A DNA stretch of 64,000 bases from an uncultured Marivita sp. (GTDB lineage: Bacteria; Pseudomonadota; Alphaproteobacteria; Rhodobacterales; Rhodobacteraceae), in NCBI RefSeq assembly GCF_947488135.1, contig NZ_CANKYW010000004.1, positions 264,171-328,170 of the forward strand, read 5' to 3'. The notes beneath the pieces were generated by a model. That model worked only from the letters and a program-made list of their open reading frames with translations, was not told the DNA's origin and made no database searches. Made by a program: the position numbers and the translations under genes. Shown in pieces: positions 33,307 through 42,332 of the stretch (its first letter is position 1; every line of letters begins with the position of its first letter).

Positions 33307-34446
33307 ATGGATTTTGCCCTGACAGAAGAACAGACCGCGATTTTCGACATGGCTTGCGCCTTCGGGCAGGACCATATCGCGCCGCATGCCCGCGACTGGG
33401 AGGCCCAGGGCACCATCCCGAAAGATCTTTGGCCGCGCTTGGGCGAACTGGGCTTTGCCGGGCTATACGTCTCCGAAGAGAGCGGTGGATCGGGTCTCAG
33501 CCGCTTGGACGCGACGCTGGTCTTCGAGGCGCTGTCCATGGCCTGCCCCTCGGTCGCGGCGTTCCTGTCGATCCACAACATGTGCGCCAAGATGATCGAC
33601 AGTTTCGCCAACGACGAGATGAAATCCCGCGTATTGCCAAAGGCGATGACGATGGAGACCGTGCTCAGCTACTGCCTGACAGAGCCCGGCAGTGGCTCGG
33701 ACGCGGCTGCGTTGAAAACGCGCGCGGATCGGACCAACGAAGGTTACACGCTCAACGGCACCAAGGCGTTCATCTCGGGCGGCGGCTATTCGGATCTGTA
33801 CGTGGCCATGGTGCGCACCGGCGAAGACGGGCCAAAGGGCGTTTCGGCGGTCCTGATCGAGGATGGCACACCGGGGCTGAGCTTCGGCGGGCTGGAAGAC
33901 AAGATGGGCTGGCGCTCGCAACCGACACGTCAGGTTCAGTTCGACGATTGCAAGATCCCGGCACAAAACCTGCTGGGCGAAGAAGGCCGTGGCTTTGCGT
34001 ATGCGATGGCAGGGCTTGACGGCGGACGGCTAAACATCGCCGCCTGTTCGCTGGGGGCGGCGCAATCCGGTCTGGACGCGACCTTGGCCTATATGGCGGA
34101 ACGCAAGGCGTTCGGAAAATCCATCGACCAGTTCCAGGCGCTCCAGTTCCGGCTCGCCGATATGGAGATCGAGTTGCAAGCCGCGCGCACCTTCCTTCGA
34201 CAGGCGGCATGGAAGCTCGACACGCAACAGCCCGATGCCACCAAGTTCTGCGCCATGGCCAAGAAATTCGTCACAGAAGCGGGAAGCAAAGTGGTCGACC
34301 AATGCCTGCAACTGCACGGCGGCTACGGCTACCTGGCGGATTACGGGATCGAGAAACTGGTCCGCGACCTGCGCGTCCACCAGATCCTCGAAGGCACGAA
34401 CGAAATCATGCGCCTGATCGTGGCGCGACAGATGCTGGCGCACTGA
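33307..34446 (+). CDS. Acyl-CoA dehydrogenase, probably isobutyryl-CoA dehydrogenase
   Basis: 379 residues. MDFALTEEQTAIFDMA opens the family's helical domain. YCLTEPGSGSDAAALKTRA (about 122-140) contacts FAD, AFISGGGYSDLYVAMVRT (about 154-171) forms the flavin pocket, and the C-terminal region HGGYGYLADYGIEKLVRD with ILEGTNEIMRLIVARQML is typical; the Glu in ILEGTNEI is the presumed catalytic base. Next to a 3-hydroxyisobutyryl-CoA hydrolase/MmsB fusion and mmsA, the expected substrate is isobutyryl-CoA (valine step 3). ATG 33307 with AGGGAGG upstream. An intergenic repeat separates it from the fusion gene. Confidence 0.88.
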   Translation: MDFALTEEQTAIFDMACAFGQDHIAPHARDWEAQGTIPKDLWPRLGELGFAGLYVSEESGGSGLSRLDATLVFEALSMACPSVAAFLSIHNMCAKMIDSFANDEMKSRVLPKAMTMETVLSYCLTEPGSGSDAAALKTRADRTNEGYTLNGTKAFISGGGYSDLYVAMVRTGEDGPKGVSAVLIEDGTPGLSFGGLEDKMGWRSQPTRQVQFDDCKIPAQNLLGEEGRGFAYAMAGLDGGRLNIAACSLGAAQSGLDATLAYMAERKAFGKSIDQFQALQFRLADMEIELQAARTFLRQAAWKLDTQQPDATKFCAMAKKFVTEAGSKVVDQCLQLHGGYGYLADYGIEKLVRDLRVHQILEGTNEIMRLIVARQMLAH

Positions 34447-34448
34447 CA

Positions 34449-34515
34449 CCTCCCCGGCTTCTTTGGGCTCAAAATACCTCGGGGGAGTCCGCCTTCGGCG
34501 GACGGGGGCAGCGCC
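34449..34515. repeat. Intergenic repeat-like element of roseobacter type
   Basis: A compact element with three nested foldbacks: CTCCCCG near 34450 with CGGGGGAG at about 34480-34487, the perfect stem GTCCGCC/GGCGGAC around 34487-34503, and GGGGC/GCCCC just after. Between them lies GGCTTCTTTGGGCTCAAAATA. I recall the phrase (C)TTTGGGCTCAAAATACCTCGGGGG as a frequently recurring intergenic string in Rhodobacteraceae genomes, often after stop codons. Only one copy is in this window. It sits between two cotranscribed valine genes. Confidence 0.6.
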
Positions 34516-34554
34516 CCGCTTCCCCGTCCACCTGATACGAAACGGCAGATCGAC

Positions 34555-36474
34555 ATGACAGATATCGACATCCGCAAAGACGGCCACGCTGGCCGCATCA
34601 CCCTGAACCGTCCCAAGGCACTGAATGCCCTGACCTACGAGATGTGTCTCGCCATCGAAGAGGCGCTCTGGACGTGGCGGGATGATCCGACGGTCAAGCT
34701 GGTGCTGATCGACGCCGAAGGCAACAAGGCGTTCTGCGCCGGAGGGGATATCGCCGAGATGTACGCCACCGGCACCGCCGGAAATTTCGGCTATGGCCAA
34801 CGGTTCTGGCGTGATGAATACCGCATGAATGCCCTGATCGCCGAATATCCCAAATCGGTTGTCAGCTTCCTGCAAGGCTTCACAATGGGCGGCGGTGTCG
34901 GCGTTGGCTGTCACGGCTCGCACCGCGTCGTCGGAGACAGCAGCCGGATCGCGATGCCGGAATGCGGGATCGGGTTGATCCCGGATGTCGGCGGGTCATA
35001 CCTCTTGGCCCACGCGCCCGGTCGGCTCGGGGAATATCTCGGGCTGACGACGGATCGCATGGGACCGGGCGATGCCATCCACGCGGGGTTTGCCGACCTC
35101 TATGTGCCGGAAGAGTCATGGGCCGGTGTCAAGGCGGCGATCTGCGCCGAGGGCAACGTCGCCGCGCTCAACGAGGCTGCCCAGCCCGCACCGGACGCGC
35201 GTCTTGCGGCGATGCAACCAAGGATCGACGCGCTTTTCGGCGGGCAAAGCCTTGGCGACATCGTCAACGCGCTCAAGGGCGACACCGACGAATTTGCGGC
35301 GGACGCTCTGGCCCGCGTTTCGCGCAACGCGCCGCTGTCGATGGCCTGTACGGTGGAAATCCTGCATCGCCTGCGCCGCGAACAACTGGATATCCGCGAT
35401 GCCTTTGATCTGGAGTACCGGTTCACATCCCGCGCGATGGAGCATGGCGATTTCATCGAAGGCATCCGCGCCGCGATTATTGACAAAGACAAATCCCCGC
35501 ACTGGAGTCATGATCTGGGCGGGGTGCCCGCTGACGCGATCGACACGATGCTGCGCCCCGTGACCGGCGAAAAGCTGACGTTCGAACGAAAGGCGCAAGG
35601 GATGAAAATCGGATTTATCGGTCTGGGCAACATGGGGGCGCCGATGGCCGCCAACCTCGCCAAGGCGGGCCACGAGGTGATCGGCTACGACATGGCGACG
35701 GTCACGGTCAACGGCGTGTCCAACGCCCGCAACGGCGCCGAAGCGGCCTCCGACGCGGATGTGGTCATCACGATGCTGCCCAACGGGTCGATCCTGCGCG
35801 CGGTCGCCGCTGAGGTCATTCCCGCCATGAAAAATGGCGCGGTCCTGCTCGATTGTTCAACCGTCGATGTGGAAAGCGCGCGGGCCGTGGCCGCTGATGC
35901 AGACGCCGCCGGTCTTCTGCCGCTCGATGCGCCGGTCTCCGGTGGGATCGGCGGTGCGGCCGCCGGAACGTTGACCTTCATGGTGGGCGGATCCAAGGAG
36001 GCGTACCAGATCGCCCTACCACTTTTCGAGACAATGGGGCAGAAATCCGTCCATTGTGGCCCATCCGGAAACGGTCAGGCGGCCAAAATCTGCAACAACA
36101 TGATCCTTGGCGTCACCATGATCGCCACCTGCGAAGCCTTCGCTTTGGCGGACAAACTCGGCCTTGATCGGCAGGCCATGTTCGACGTGGTCAGCACGTC
36201 GTCCGGGTACAGCTGGTCGATGAACGCCTACTGCCCCGCTCCGGGGATCGGGCCGAAAAGCCCTGCGGACAATGACTACAAGCCGGGCTTCGCTGCCGAA
36301 TTGATGCTCAAGGACCTGCGGTTGAGCCAGCAGGCCGCCGAGGCGTCGGATGCGGACACGCCGCTGGGCAAGGCGGCGACGGACCTCTACCGGCGCTTCG
36401 TCGAGGAAGAGGACGGCACCGGGCGCGATTTCTCCGCCATGCTCCCCCGGTTCGAAAAGCGCGGGCGCGAATAA
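34555..36474 (+). CDS. Fused 3-hydroxyisobutyryl-CoA hydrolase / 3-hydroxyisobutyrate dehydrogenase
   Basis: A single 639-residue ORF. Residues 1-344 are an enoyl-CoA-hydratase-fold 3-hydroxyisobutyryl-CoA hydrolase: AFCAGGDIAEMY (about 61-72), TMGGGVGVGCHG, and PECGIGLIPDVGGSYLL (about 133-149). Residues 350-639 are a complete MmsB: MKIGFIGLGNMGAPMAANL at its start, DAPVSGGIGGAAAGTLTF, and GNGQAAKICNNMILG with the catalytic Lys. They join through R-K-A-Q-G. The two do consecutive valine steps (thioester hydrolysis, then oxidation to methylmalonate semialdehyde). Codon 345 is CGA (35587-35589), one transition from TGA. AAAGG lies 8 bases before the internal ATG 35602, so MmsB may also be made separately. 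Confidence 0.9.
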   Translation: MTDIDIRKDGHAGRITLNRPKALNALTYEMCLAIEEALWTWRDDPTVKLVLIDAEGNKAFCAGGDIAEMYATGTAGNFGYGQRFWRDEYRMNALIAEYPKSVVSFLQGFTMGGGVGVGCHGSHRVVGDSSRIAMPECGIGLIPDVGGSYLLAHAPGRLGEYLGLTTDRMGPGDAIHAGFADLYVPEESWAGVKAAICAEGNVAALNEAAQPAPDARLAAMQPRIDALFGGQSLGDIVNALKGDTDEFAADALARVSRNAPLSMACTVEILHRLRREQLDIRDAFDLEYRFTSRAMEHGDFIEGIRAAIIDKDKSPHWSHDLGGVPADAIDTMLRPVTGEKLTFERKAQGMKIGFIGLGNMGAPMAANLAKAGHEVIGYDMATVTVNGVSNARNGAEAASDADVVITMLPNGSILRAVAAEVIPAMKNGAVLLDCSTVDVESARAVAADADAAGLLPLDAPVSGGIGGAAAGTLTFMVGGSKEAYQIALPLFETMGQKSVHCGPSGNGQAAKICNNMILGVTMIATCEAFALADKLGLDRQAMFDVVSTSSGYSWSMNAYCPAPGIGPKSPADNDYKPGFAAELMLKDLRLSQQAAEASDADTPLGKAATDLYRRFVEEEDGTGRDFSAMLPRFEKRGRE

Positions 36475-36620
36475 CGCAATGCATCCGCGCCATATTTCGA
36501 CAAATTCTCAACGACTTGGAGTGCCAACTACCTAAAAGTTAACTCAATTCGCGCAAAGAATAGCCGCCTTGCCTCGTCATACCTTCGGTCAAACGTGACC
36601 AAAGGTAAGGCGGCATCCCC

Positions 36621-38195
36621 ATGCCTATCGCACAGGCTCTTCCCATCAACACGGGCGCAACCGCGACCCAGATGGCAAACACCATTTTCGGCGCGGGCAT
36701 CACGGTCAATAGCGCGACCTATACGGGCGCGGGCCTTGCGTCGGGCATCTACAGCAATGGCGACGCGATCTCACCGGAACTCACCCCCGGCGACACGGGC
36801 GTCATTCTGTCCACCGGTCGCGCGACCGGGATCACAAACAACTCTGGCTCGCTGAACACCAACACGACAGGTGGTCGATCCACCAATAACGGCCAGCCCG
36901 GTGACAGCGATTTTACCGCGATTTCAGGGGGTTTGAATACATTTGACGCGTCGTTCCTCGAGGTCAATTTCACGCCGAACGGCAATCTTCTGACTCTCGA
37001 CTTTGTCATCAGCTCCGAAGAATACCCGGAATACATCAACTCGGCGTTCCTCGACGTCGTCGGAATCTGGGTTAACGGTGTTCAGGCCACGGTGACCGTC
37101 GGCAACGGCAACGTGTCGGTCGGCAACATCAATGGCAACACCGCGGCGAACCTCTACAACGACAACACGTCCGACCAGTTCAACACCGAGATGGACGGGT
37201 TTACTGTCACGCTCAGCGTTGCCGCGCCCGTTAACGCGGGCGTCCCGAACACGATCAAGATCGGTGTGGCCGACGTATCGGACGCGACCTATGACACCAA
37301 CCTCCTGATCGCAGGCGGATCGGCACAGGCGTCCCTCGTCGCCGTCGACGACGCGGCGAATATCGGGCTGAACAGCAGCAAGACAATCGCCGTTCTCGAC
37401 AATGACAGCTCGACCGGCGGCACGTTGACCATCACCCATATCAACGGCGTCGCGGTCAGTGTCGGCTCCAACATTACGCTCACCTCCGGGCAGGTCGTCA
37501 CCCTGAATGCCGACGGTACGCTGACTGTCCTGTCCGATGGGGACGTGGAAACCGCGTATTTCACCTACACGGTCAACAATGGACTGGGTCAGCAGGACAC
37601 AGCAATCGTCCAGGTCGACCAGCTCCCCTGCTTCGTGGCAGGCACCCTGATCGACACGCCCAGCGGTCCTGTGCCCGTCGAAACATTGCGCCCCGGCGAT
37701 ATTGTGTTCACGCTCGACGATGGGGCGCAGCCCATTCGCTGGGCCGGATCGCGCGAGATCGACGCCAAAGGCGACTTCGCGCCCATCTGCATCAGTGCCG
37801 GAAGCTACGGAGCCACTCAGGACGTCTGGCTGTCCCCGCAGCACCGCGTGCTGGTGCGCGACATCTGGGCAGAGCTGTTGTTCGGAGAATCCGAGGTTTT
37901 GGTGAAAGCCAAGGACCTGGTGAACGACAAGACCGTACGCCGGGAAGAGCGCGATACGTCGGTGACTTACGTGCACCTCCTGTTCGACGCACATCAGATC
38001 CTGACATCGCAGGGGCTGCTTTCTGAAAGCTACCTGCCCGGCCCGATGATGAAACACGCCTTTTCGCAGGAATGCTGCGACGAGATTATCACGCTTTTCC
38101 CTGAGCTTGCGGAGATCGATTCATCCGGCTGGAGCGCGGCCCGACCGATCCTGAAAACCTACGAAGCACACGCCCTTCAAGCGCGCACTTCGTAA
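36621..38195 (+). CDS. Choice-of-anchor L / Hint-domain secreted protein
   Basis: 524 residues. The N-terminal 210 residues are a choice-of-anchor L-type beta domain: GDTGVILSTGRATGI, then LDFVISSEEYPEYINSAF (about 126-143) and GIWVNG. Residues about 235-335 resemble a cadherin-like bacterial repeat (AVDDAANIGLNSSKTIAVLDND). Residues about 342-500 are a Hint_2 (hedgehog/intein-like) domain starting PCFVAGTLIDTPSGPVPVE with the splice-site-type Cys, then LSPQHRVLVRD and HLLFDAHQIL. No classical signal peptide; such proteins are usually thought to leave by a type I system. The Hint domain may autocleave or attach the upstream part. Convergent with uvrA, 5 bp apart. Confidence 0.85.
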   Translation: MPIAQALPINTGATATQMANTIFGAGITVNSATYTGAGLASGIYSNGDAISPELTPGDTGVILSTGRATGITNNSGSLNTNTTGGRSTNNGQPGDSDFTAISGGLNTFDASFLEVNFTPNGNLLTLDFVISSEEYPEYINSAFLDVVGIWVNGVQATVTVGNGNVSVGNINGNTAANLYNDNTSDQFNTEMDGFTVTLSVAAPVNAGVPNTIKIGVADVSDATYDTNLLIAGGSAQASLVAVDDAANIGLNSSKTIAVLDNDSSTGGTLTITHINGVAVSVGSNITLTSGQVVTLNADGTLTVLSDGDVETAYFTYTVNNGLGQQDTAIVQVDQLPCFVAGTLIDTPSGPVPVETLRPGDIVFTLDDGAQPIRWAGSREIDAKGDFAPICISAGSYGATQDVWLSPQHRVLVRDIWAELLFGESEVLVKAKDLVNDKTVRREERDTSVTYVHLLFDAHQILTSQGLLSESYLPGPMMKHAFSQECCDEIITLFPELAEIDSSGWSAARPILKTYEAHALQARTS

Positions 38196-38200
38196 ATCAC

Positions 38201-41065
38201 TTATTCCGCCGCCAACTGCTTTTTCGAGCTGAGCATCGGCTTGAGATACCGTCCCGTGTGGGATTCGACCACCTCTGCCACCTGCTCGGGCGTACCGGTC
38301 GCCACGATCTGGCCACCGCCATCACCGCCTTCCGGCCCGATGTCGATCAGCCAATCCGCCGTCTTGATGACATCCAGGTTGTGTTCGATCACGATGACGG
38401 AATTGCCCTGATCCACAAGTTCATGCAGCACTTCAAGAAGTTTGCGTACATCCTCGAAATGCAAGCCAGTTGTCGGCTCATCAAGGATGTACAGAGTGCG
38501 TCCCGTCGACCGTTTCGCCAACTCTTTCGACAGCTTCACGCGCTGCGCTTCGCCACCGGATAGTGTGGTCGCCTGCTGGCCGACCTTGATGTAGCCAAGA
38601 CCGACGCGCACCAAAGCGTCCATCTTTTCACGAATACTGGGCACCGCCTTGAAGAACTCCTGCGCGTCTTCAACCGTCATATCGAGAACGTCGGCTATGC
38701 TCTTGCCTTTGAACTTGATTTCCAAAGTTTCCCGGTTGTAGCGCGCACCTTTGCAGGTCTCGCAGGTGACGTAGACATCGGGCAGGAAATGCATCTCGAT
38801 CTTGATAACGCCGTCGCCCTGACACGCCTCGCAGCGCCCACCCTTGACGTTGAAGCTGAAACGTCCCGGTTTGTAGCCACGCGCCTTTGCCTCGGGCAGA
38901 CCGGCGAACCAGTCGCGGATCGGGGTGAAGGCACCCGTGTAAGTCGCTGGATTCGACCGCGGAGTTCGCCCAATTGGTCGCTGGTCGATATCGATGACCT
39001 TGTCCAGATGTTCCAAGCCCTTGATCGTTTCGCAGGGCGCGGGTGTCTGGCGCGCACCATTCAGCCGCATGGAGGCGGTCTTGAACAGGGTTTCGATGGT
39101 CAGCGTGGACTTGCCACCACCCGACACCCCGGTCACACAGACAAACTTGCCTAGCGGGAATTCGGCGGTGACATTCTGAAGATTGTTGCCCGACGCTTTG
39201 ACCACCTTGATCGATTTGCCCTTTTTGCCCTTGCGCCGCTCGGCGGGCACCGCGATTTCACGCGCGCCACTGAGGTACTGACCGGTCAAGGAAGCAGGGT
39301 CGTCGGCCACGTGTTTCGGCGTTCCGTGGCTGACCACCTGTCCACCGTGAACACCCGCGCCCGGGCCGATGTCGAACACGTAATCCGCCTCACGTATCGC
39401 TTCCTCGTCATGTTCGACCACGATCACCGTGTTGCCCTGATCGCGCAACGATTTCAGCGTGCCGAGCAGCCGGTCATTGTCGCGCTGATGCAGGCCGATG
39501 GACGGCTCGTCCAGAACGTAAAGCACCCCTGTCAGCCCAGAGCCGATCTGGCTGGCCAGACGGATACGCTGGCTTTCGCCGCCAGACAGTGTGCCCGCGT
39601 TGCGCGACAGCGTCAGGTATTCAAGGCCGACATTGTTCAGGAACCCCAAACGTTCGCGAATTTCCTTGAGGATCGCCTTTGCGATTTCGTTTTTCTGCGC
39701 GGTCAGTCGCTCGGGAACCGTGTTGCACCAGTCGAACGCTTCCTTGATCGACATCTGCACGACCTGCCCGATATGCAGGTCAGCAATCTTGACCGCCAGC
39801 GCCTCTTCCCGGAGACGATAGCCGCCGCAGGTGCCGCAGGAGCGGTTGTTCTGGTAGCGCTCGAATTCTTCGCGGATCCAGTTGGAATCCGTCTCGCGGT
39901 AGCGGCGCTCCATGTTCGGGATCACGCCTTCAAACGTCCGCGTGACGTTGTAGATACGCCCGCCCTCATCGTAGCGGAAGGCGATTTCCTCGTCGCCGGA
40001 GCCATAGAGGAAAACCTGCTGCACATGCGCGGGCAGGTCTTTCCAGCGGGTCGATCTGTTGAACTCGTAATGCTTGGCCAGAGCCTCGATCGTTTGCAGG
40101 AAATAAGGGCTTTTCCCCTTCCGCCACGGGGCCAACGCGCCATCGGCGATCTTGAGGGTGGTGTCGGGCACCACGAGGTTCGGGTCGAAGAACAGCTCGA
40201 CCCCAAGACCGTCACAATCCGGGCAGGCCCCAAAAGGCGCGTTGAACGAGAACAGGCGCGGTTCGATTTCGGAAATCGTGAAGCCGCTGACCGGGCAGGC
40301 GAATTTTTCGGAGAACGTATGCCGCTCCGGTTCGCCCTCGCTGGGCGCGGTTTCAAGGATGGCGATGCCGTCTGCAAGGTCCAACGCCGTGCGGAAACTG
40401 TCGGCGAGGCGCGTTTCCAGCCCCTCTTTCACCACGAGACGATCCACCACCACGTCGATGTCATGGCGAAATTTCTTGTCGAGCGTCGGTGGTTCGTCCA
40501 ATTCGTAGAACTGACCGTCGACCTTGACGCGCTGGAAGCCCTGCTTCCGCAACTCCATAAATTCCTTGCGATACTCACCTTTGCGGTCGCGCACGATCGG
40601 GGCCAGAAGGTAAGCGCGCGTGCCCTCCTCCATCGCCATGACGCGGTCCACCATGTCCTGCACCTGCTGCGCCTCGATGGGCAGGCCGGTCGCGGGGCTA
40701 TAGGGCGTGCCGACGCGCGCAAAGAGAAGGCGCATGTAATCGTAGATCTCGGTCACGGTGCCGACGGTCGAGCGCGGGTTCTTGGAGGTCGTTTTCTGTT
40801 CGATGGAAATTGCCGGGCTAAGGCCGGAGATGTGATCCACATCCGGCTTTTCCATCATATCGAGGAACTGCCGCGCGTAGGCCGACAACGATTCAACGTA
40901 ACGGCGCTGCCCTTCGGCGTAGATTGTATCGAACGCCAGCGATGATTTGCCCGACCCCGAAAGTCCGGTGATCACCACCAGTTGATCGCGCGGAATGTCC
41001 ACATCGATGTTCTTGAGGTTATGCTCGCGCGCGCCGCGCACCTCGATATTCTTAAGCTCGGCCAT
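38201..41065 (-). CDS. uvrA: Excinuclease ABC subunit A
   Basis: 954 residues, damage-recognition ATPase of nucleotide excision repair. Two ABC modules: the first Walker [15 protein letters not shown] (about 33-46), signature [12 protein letters not shown]; the second [10 protein letters not shown] and [11 protein letters not shown] with [14 protein letters not shown]. Zinc-finger cysteine pairs are visible (CPDC near residue 283, CGTC near 414, CEAC and CETC near 745 and 768). A LexA-type box lies 66-80 bp upstream of the ATG, as expected for an SOS gene. Confidence 0.98.
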   Translation of the reverse strand: MAELKNIEVRGAREHNLKNIDVDIPRDQLVVITGLSGSGKSSLAFDTIYAEGQRRYVESLSAYARQFLDMMEKPDVDHISGLSPAISIEQKTTSKNPRSTVGTVTEIYDYMRLLFARVGTPYSPATGLPIEAQQVQDMVDRVMAMEEGTRAYLLAPIVRDRKGEYRKEFMELRKQGFQRVKVDGQFYELDEPPTLDKKFRHDIDVVVDRLVVKEGLETRLADSFRTALDLADGIAILETAPSEGEPERHTFSEKFACPVSGFTISEIEPRLFSFNAPFGACPDCDGLGVELFFDPNLVVPDTTLKIADGALAPWRKGKSPYFLQTIEALAKHYEFNRSTRWKDLPAHVQQVFLYGSGDEEIAFRYDEGGRIYNVTRTFEGVIPNMERRYRETDSNWIREEFERYQNNRSCGTCGGYRLREEALAVKIADLHIGQVVQMSIKEAFDWCNTVPERLTAQKNEIAKAILKEIRERLGFLNNVGLEYLTLSRNAGTLSGGESQRIRLASQIGSGLTGVLYVLDEPSIGLHQRDNDRLLGTLKSLRDQGNTVIVVEHDEEAIREADYVFDIGPGAGVHGGQVVSHGTPKHVADDPASLTGQYLSGAREIAVPAERRKGKKGKSIKVVKASGNNLQNVTAEFPLGKFVCVTGVSGGGKSTLTIETLFKTASMRLNGARQTPAPCETIKGLEHLDKVIDIDQRPIGRTPRSNPATYTGAFTPIRDWFAGLPEAKARGYKPGRFSFNVKGGRCEACQGDGVIKIEMHFLPDVYVTCETCKGARYNRETLEIKFKGKSIADVLDMTVEDAQEFFKAVPSIREKMDALVRVGLGYIKVGQQATTLSGGEAQRVKLSKELAKRSTGRTLYILDEPTTGLHFEDVRKLLEVLHELVDQGNSVIVIEHNLDVIKTADWLIDIGPEGGDGGGQIVATGTPEQVAEVVESHTGRYLKPMLSSKKQLAAE

Positions 41066-41130
41066 GCTATCCCCCGATACGCTTGGTTAACACATAGGGG
41101 TTGGTGCCGGTTTCGCCAATCGAAAAATGA

Positions 41131-41145
41131 GAACGAATGTGGAAC
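41131..41145. promoter_or_regulatory. LexA (SOS) box GAAC-N7-GAAC
   Basis: GAAC at 41131-41134 and GAAC at 41142-41145 with exactly seven bases between. This is the direct-repeat LexA operator of alphaproteobacteria (written GTTC-N7-GTTC on the other strand). It lies 66-80 bp upstream of uvrA, a standard SOS gene, which makes a chance match unlikely. Confidence 0.82.
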
Positions 41146-41161
41146 ACCTGAAAGTGTCCAC

Positions 41162-41200
41162 AGAAATAGAGGACGGCCCCGGGTCGCCCCGAAGCCGTCC
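41162..41200 (-). terminator. Terminator of the agl operon
   Basis: Read on the reverse strand, GGACGGC (41194-41200) pairs with GCCGTCC (41171-41177) around an inner CGGGG/CCCGG stem, followed by TCTATTTC. It lies 20-50 bases past the aglK stop. Confidence 0.7.
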
Positions 41201-41218
41201 GGTACGACACGTCACTCG

Positions 41219-42307
41219 TTAACGGTACAACAAAGAGGTGCCGTTGTGGAAAACGTGCACCTTGTCCGGGGTTGCGCCCAGCTTGACCGATTTGCCGCGC
41301 AGTTCAGCGTGAATGCCGGGCAGTTTGCCGATCACCGCGTGGGCGTCGCCTTGCTGTTCGAAGTAAAGCAACGTGACCTCGCCCAAAGCTTCGGTGATGT
41401 TCACCTTGCCTTCGAAGATGTAGTCCCCGTCCGTTTCGAGAAAATCCTCGGGCCGCACGCCGACATTCACCTTCAGTCCCATATCCGGATCGGTGGACGG
41501 GTAATCCGACACGGCTGTGCCGCCGCCGTCCATCTTGACGGTCGTTTGCTGACCGGTGCCGACGATCTCGCCGGGCAGCAAATTCATAGACGGCGAGCCG
41601 ATGAATTGCGCGACGAATTCGCTGTTGGGCCGTTCGTAAAGCTCGAGCGGCGCGCCGACTTGGGCGATGCCCTTGTTGGCCAGCACAACGATGCGGGTGG
41701 CGAGTGTCATCGCTTCGACCTGATCGTGGGTGACGTAGATCATCGTCGACTCGGGCATCTGTTCCTTGAGCTGCGCAATCTCGATCCGTGTAGCCACGCG
41801 CAACGCCGCGTCGAGGTTCGAGAGCGGTTCGTCGAAGAGATACACCTTCGGGTCGCGCACGATGGACCGCCCGATCGCCACACGCTGACGCTGACCACCC
41901 GAGAGGGCTTTGGGCAAGCGGTCGAGATACGGATCGAGTTGCAGCATCTTCGCGGCACGGTTCACCGCCGCGTCGATCTCGGACTGGGGTTTCTTCGCGA
42001 TCTTGAGCGCAAAGCTCATGTTCTCGCGCACGGTCATGTGCGGATAGAGCGCGTAGGACTGGAACACCATGGCGATCCCGCGCATGGCGGGCGGCATATC
42101 GTTGACCACCTGCCCGTCGATCTCAAGCGTCCCACCGGTGATCTTTTCCAGCCCCGCAATCATCCGCAGAAGTGTGGACTTGCCACAGCCCGACGGGCCG
42201 ACAAAGACAATCAGTTCCCCCTGCTTGATGTCGAGATTGATATCGTTGAGCACGTTGACCGCGCCCGCATAGGTCTTTTCGACATCCGTCAGCTTCAAAT
42301 TGGCCAT
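41219..42307 (-). CDS. aglK: Alpha-glucoside ABC transporter ATPase (UgpC/MsmK type)
   Basis: 362 residues. Walker A GPSGCGKSTLLRMIAGLE (about 36-53), signature LSGGQRQRVAIGRSI (about 134-148), Walker B VYLFDEPLSNLDAALR (about 153-168), H-loop THDQVEAM. The C-terminal 130 residues form the TOBE/OB regulatory domain of sugar-type ATPases. It energises the AglF/AglG permease. Last gene of the agl operon, 25 bp after aglA. Confidence 0.93.
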   Translation of the reverse strand: MANLKLTDVEKTYAGAVNVLNDINLDIKQGELIVFVGPSGCGKSTLLRMIAGLEKITGGTLEIDGQVVNDMPPAMRGIAMVFQSYALYPHMTVRENMSFALKIAKKPQSEIDAAVNRAAKMLQLDPYLDRLPKALSGGQRQRVAIGRSIVRDPKVYLFDEPLSNLDAALRVATRIEIAQLKEQMPESTMIYVTHDQVEAMTLATRIVVLANKGIAQVGAPLELYERPNSEFVAQFIGSPSMNLLPGEIVGTGQQTTVKMDGGGTAVSDYPSTDPDMGLKVNVGVRPEDFLETDGDYIFEGKVNITEALGEVTLLYFEQQGDAHAVIGKLPGIHAELRGKSVKLGATPDKVHVFHNGTSLLYR

Positions 42308-42332
42308 GTCCGTCCCTCCCTGTCCTGATCTG

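Noticed and set aside
39311..40945. 544-codon forward ORF opposite uvrA
   Set aside because: Antisense shadow of uvrA; no ribosome-binding site and low-complexity composition.
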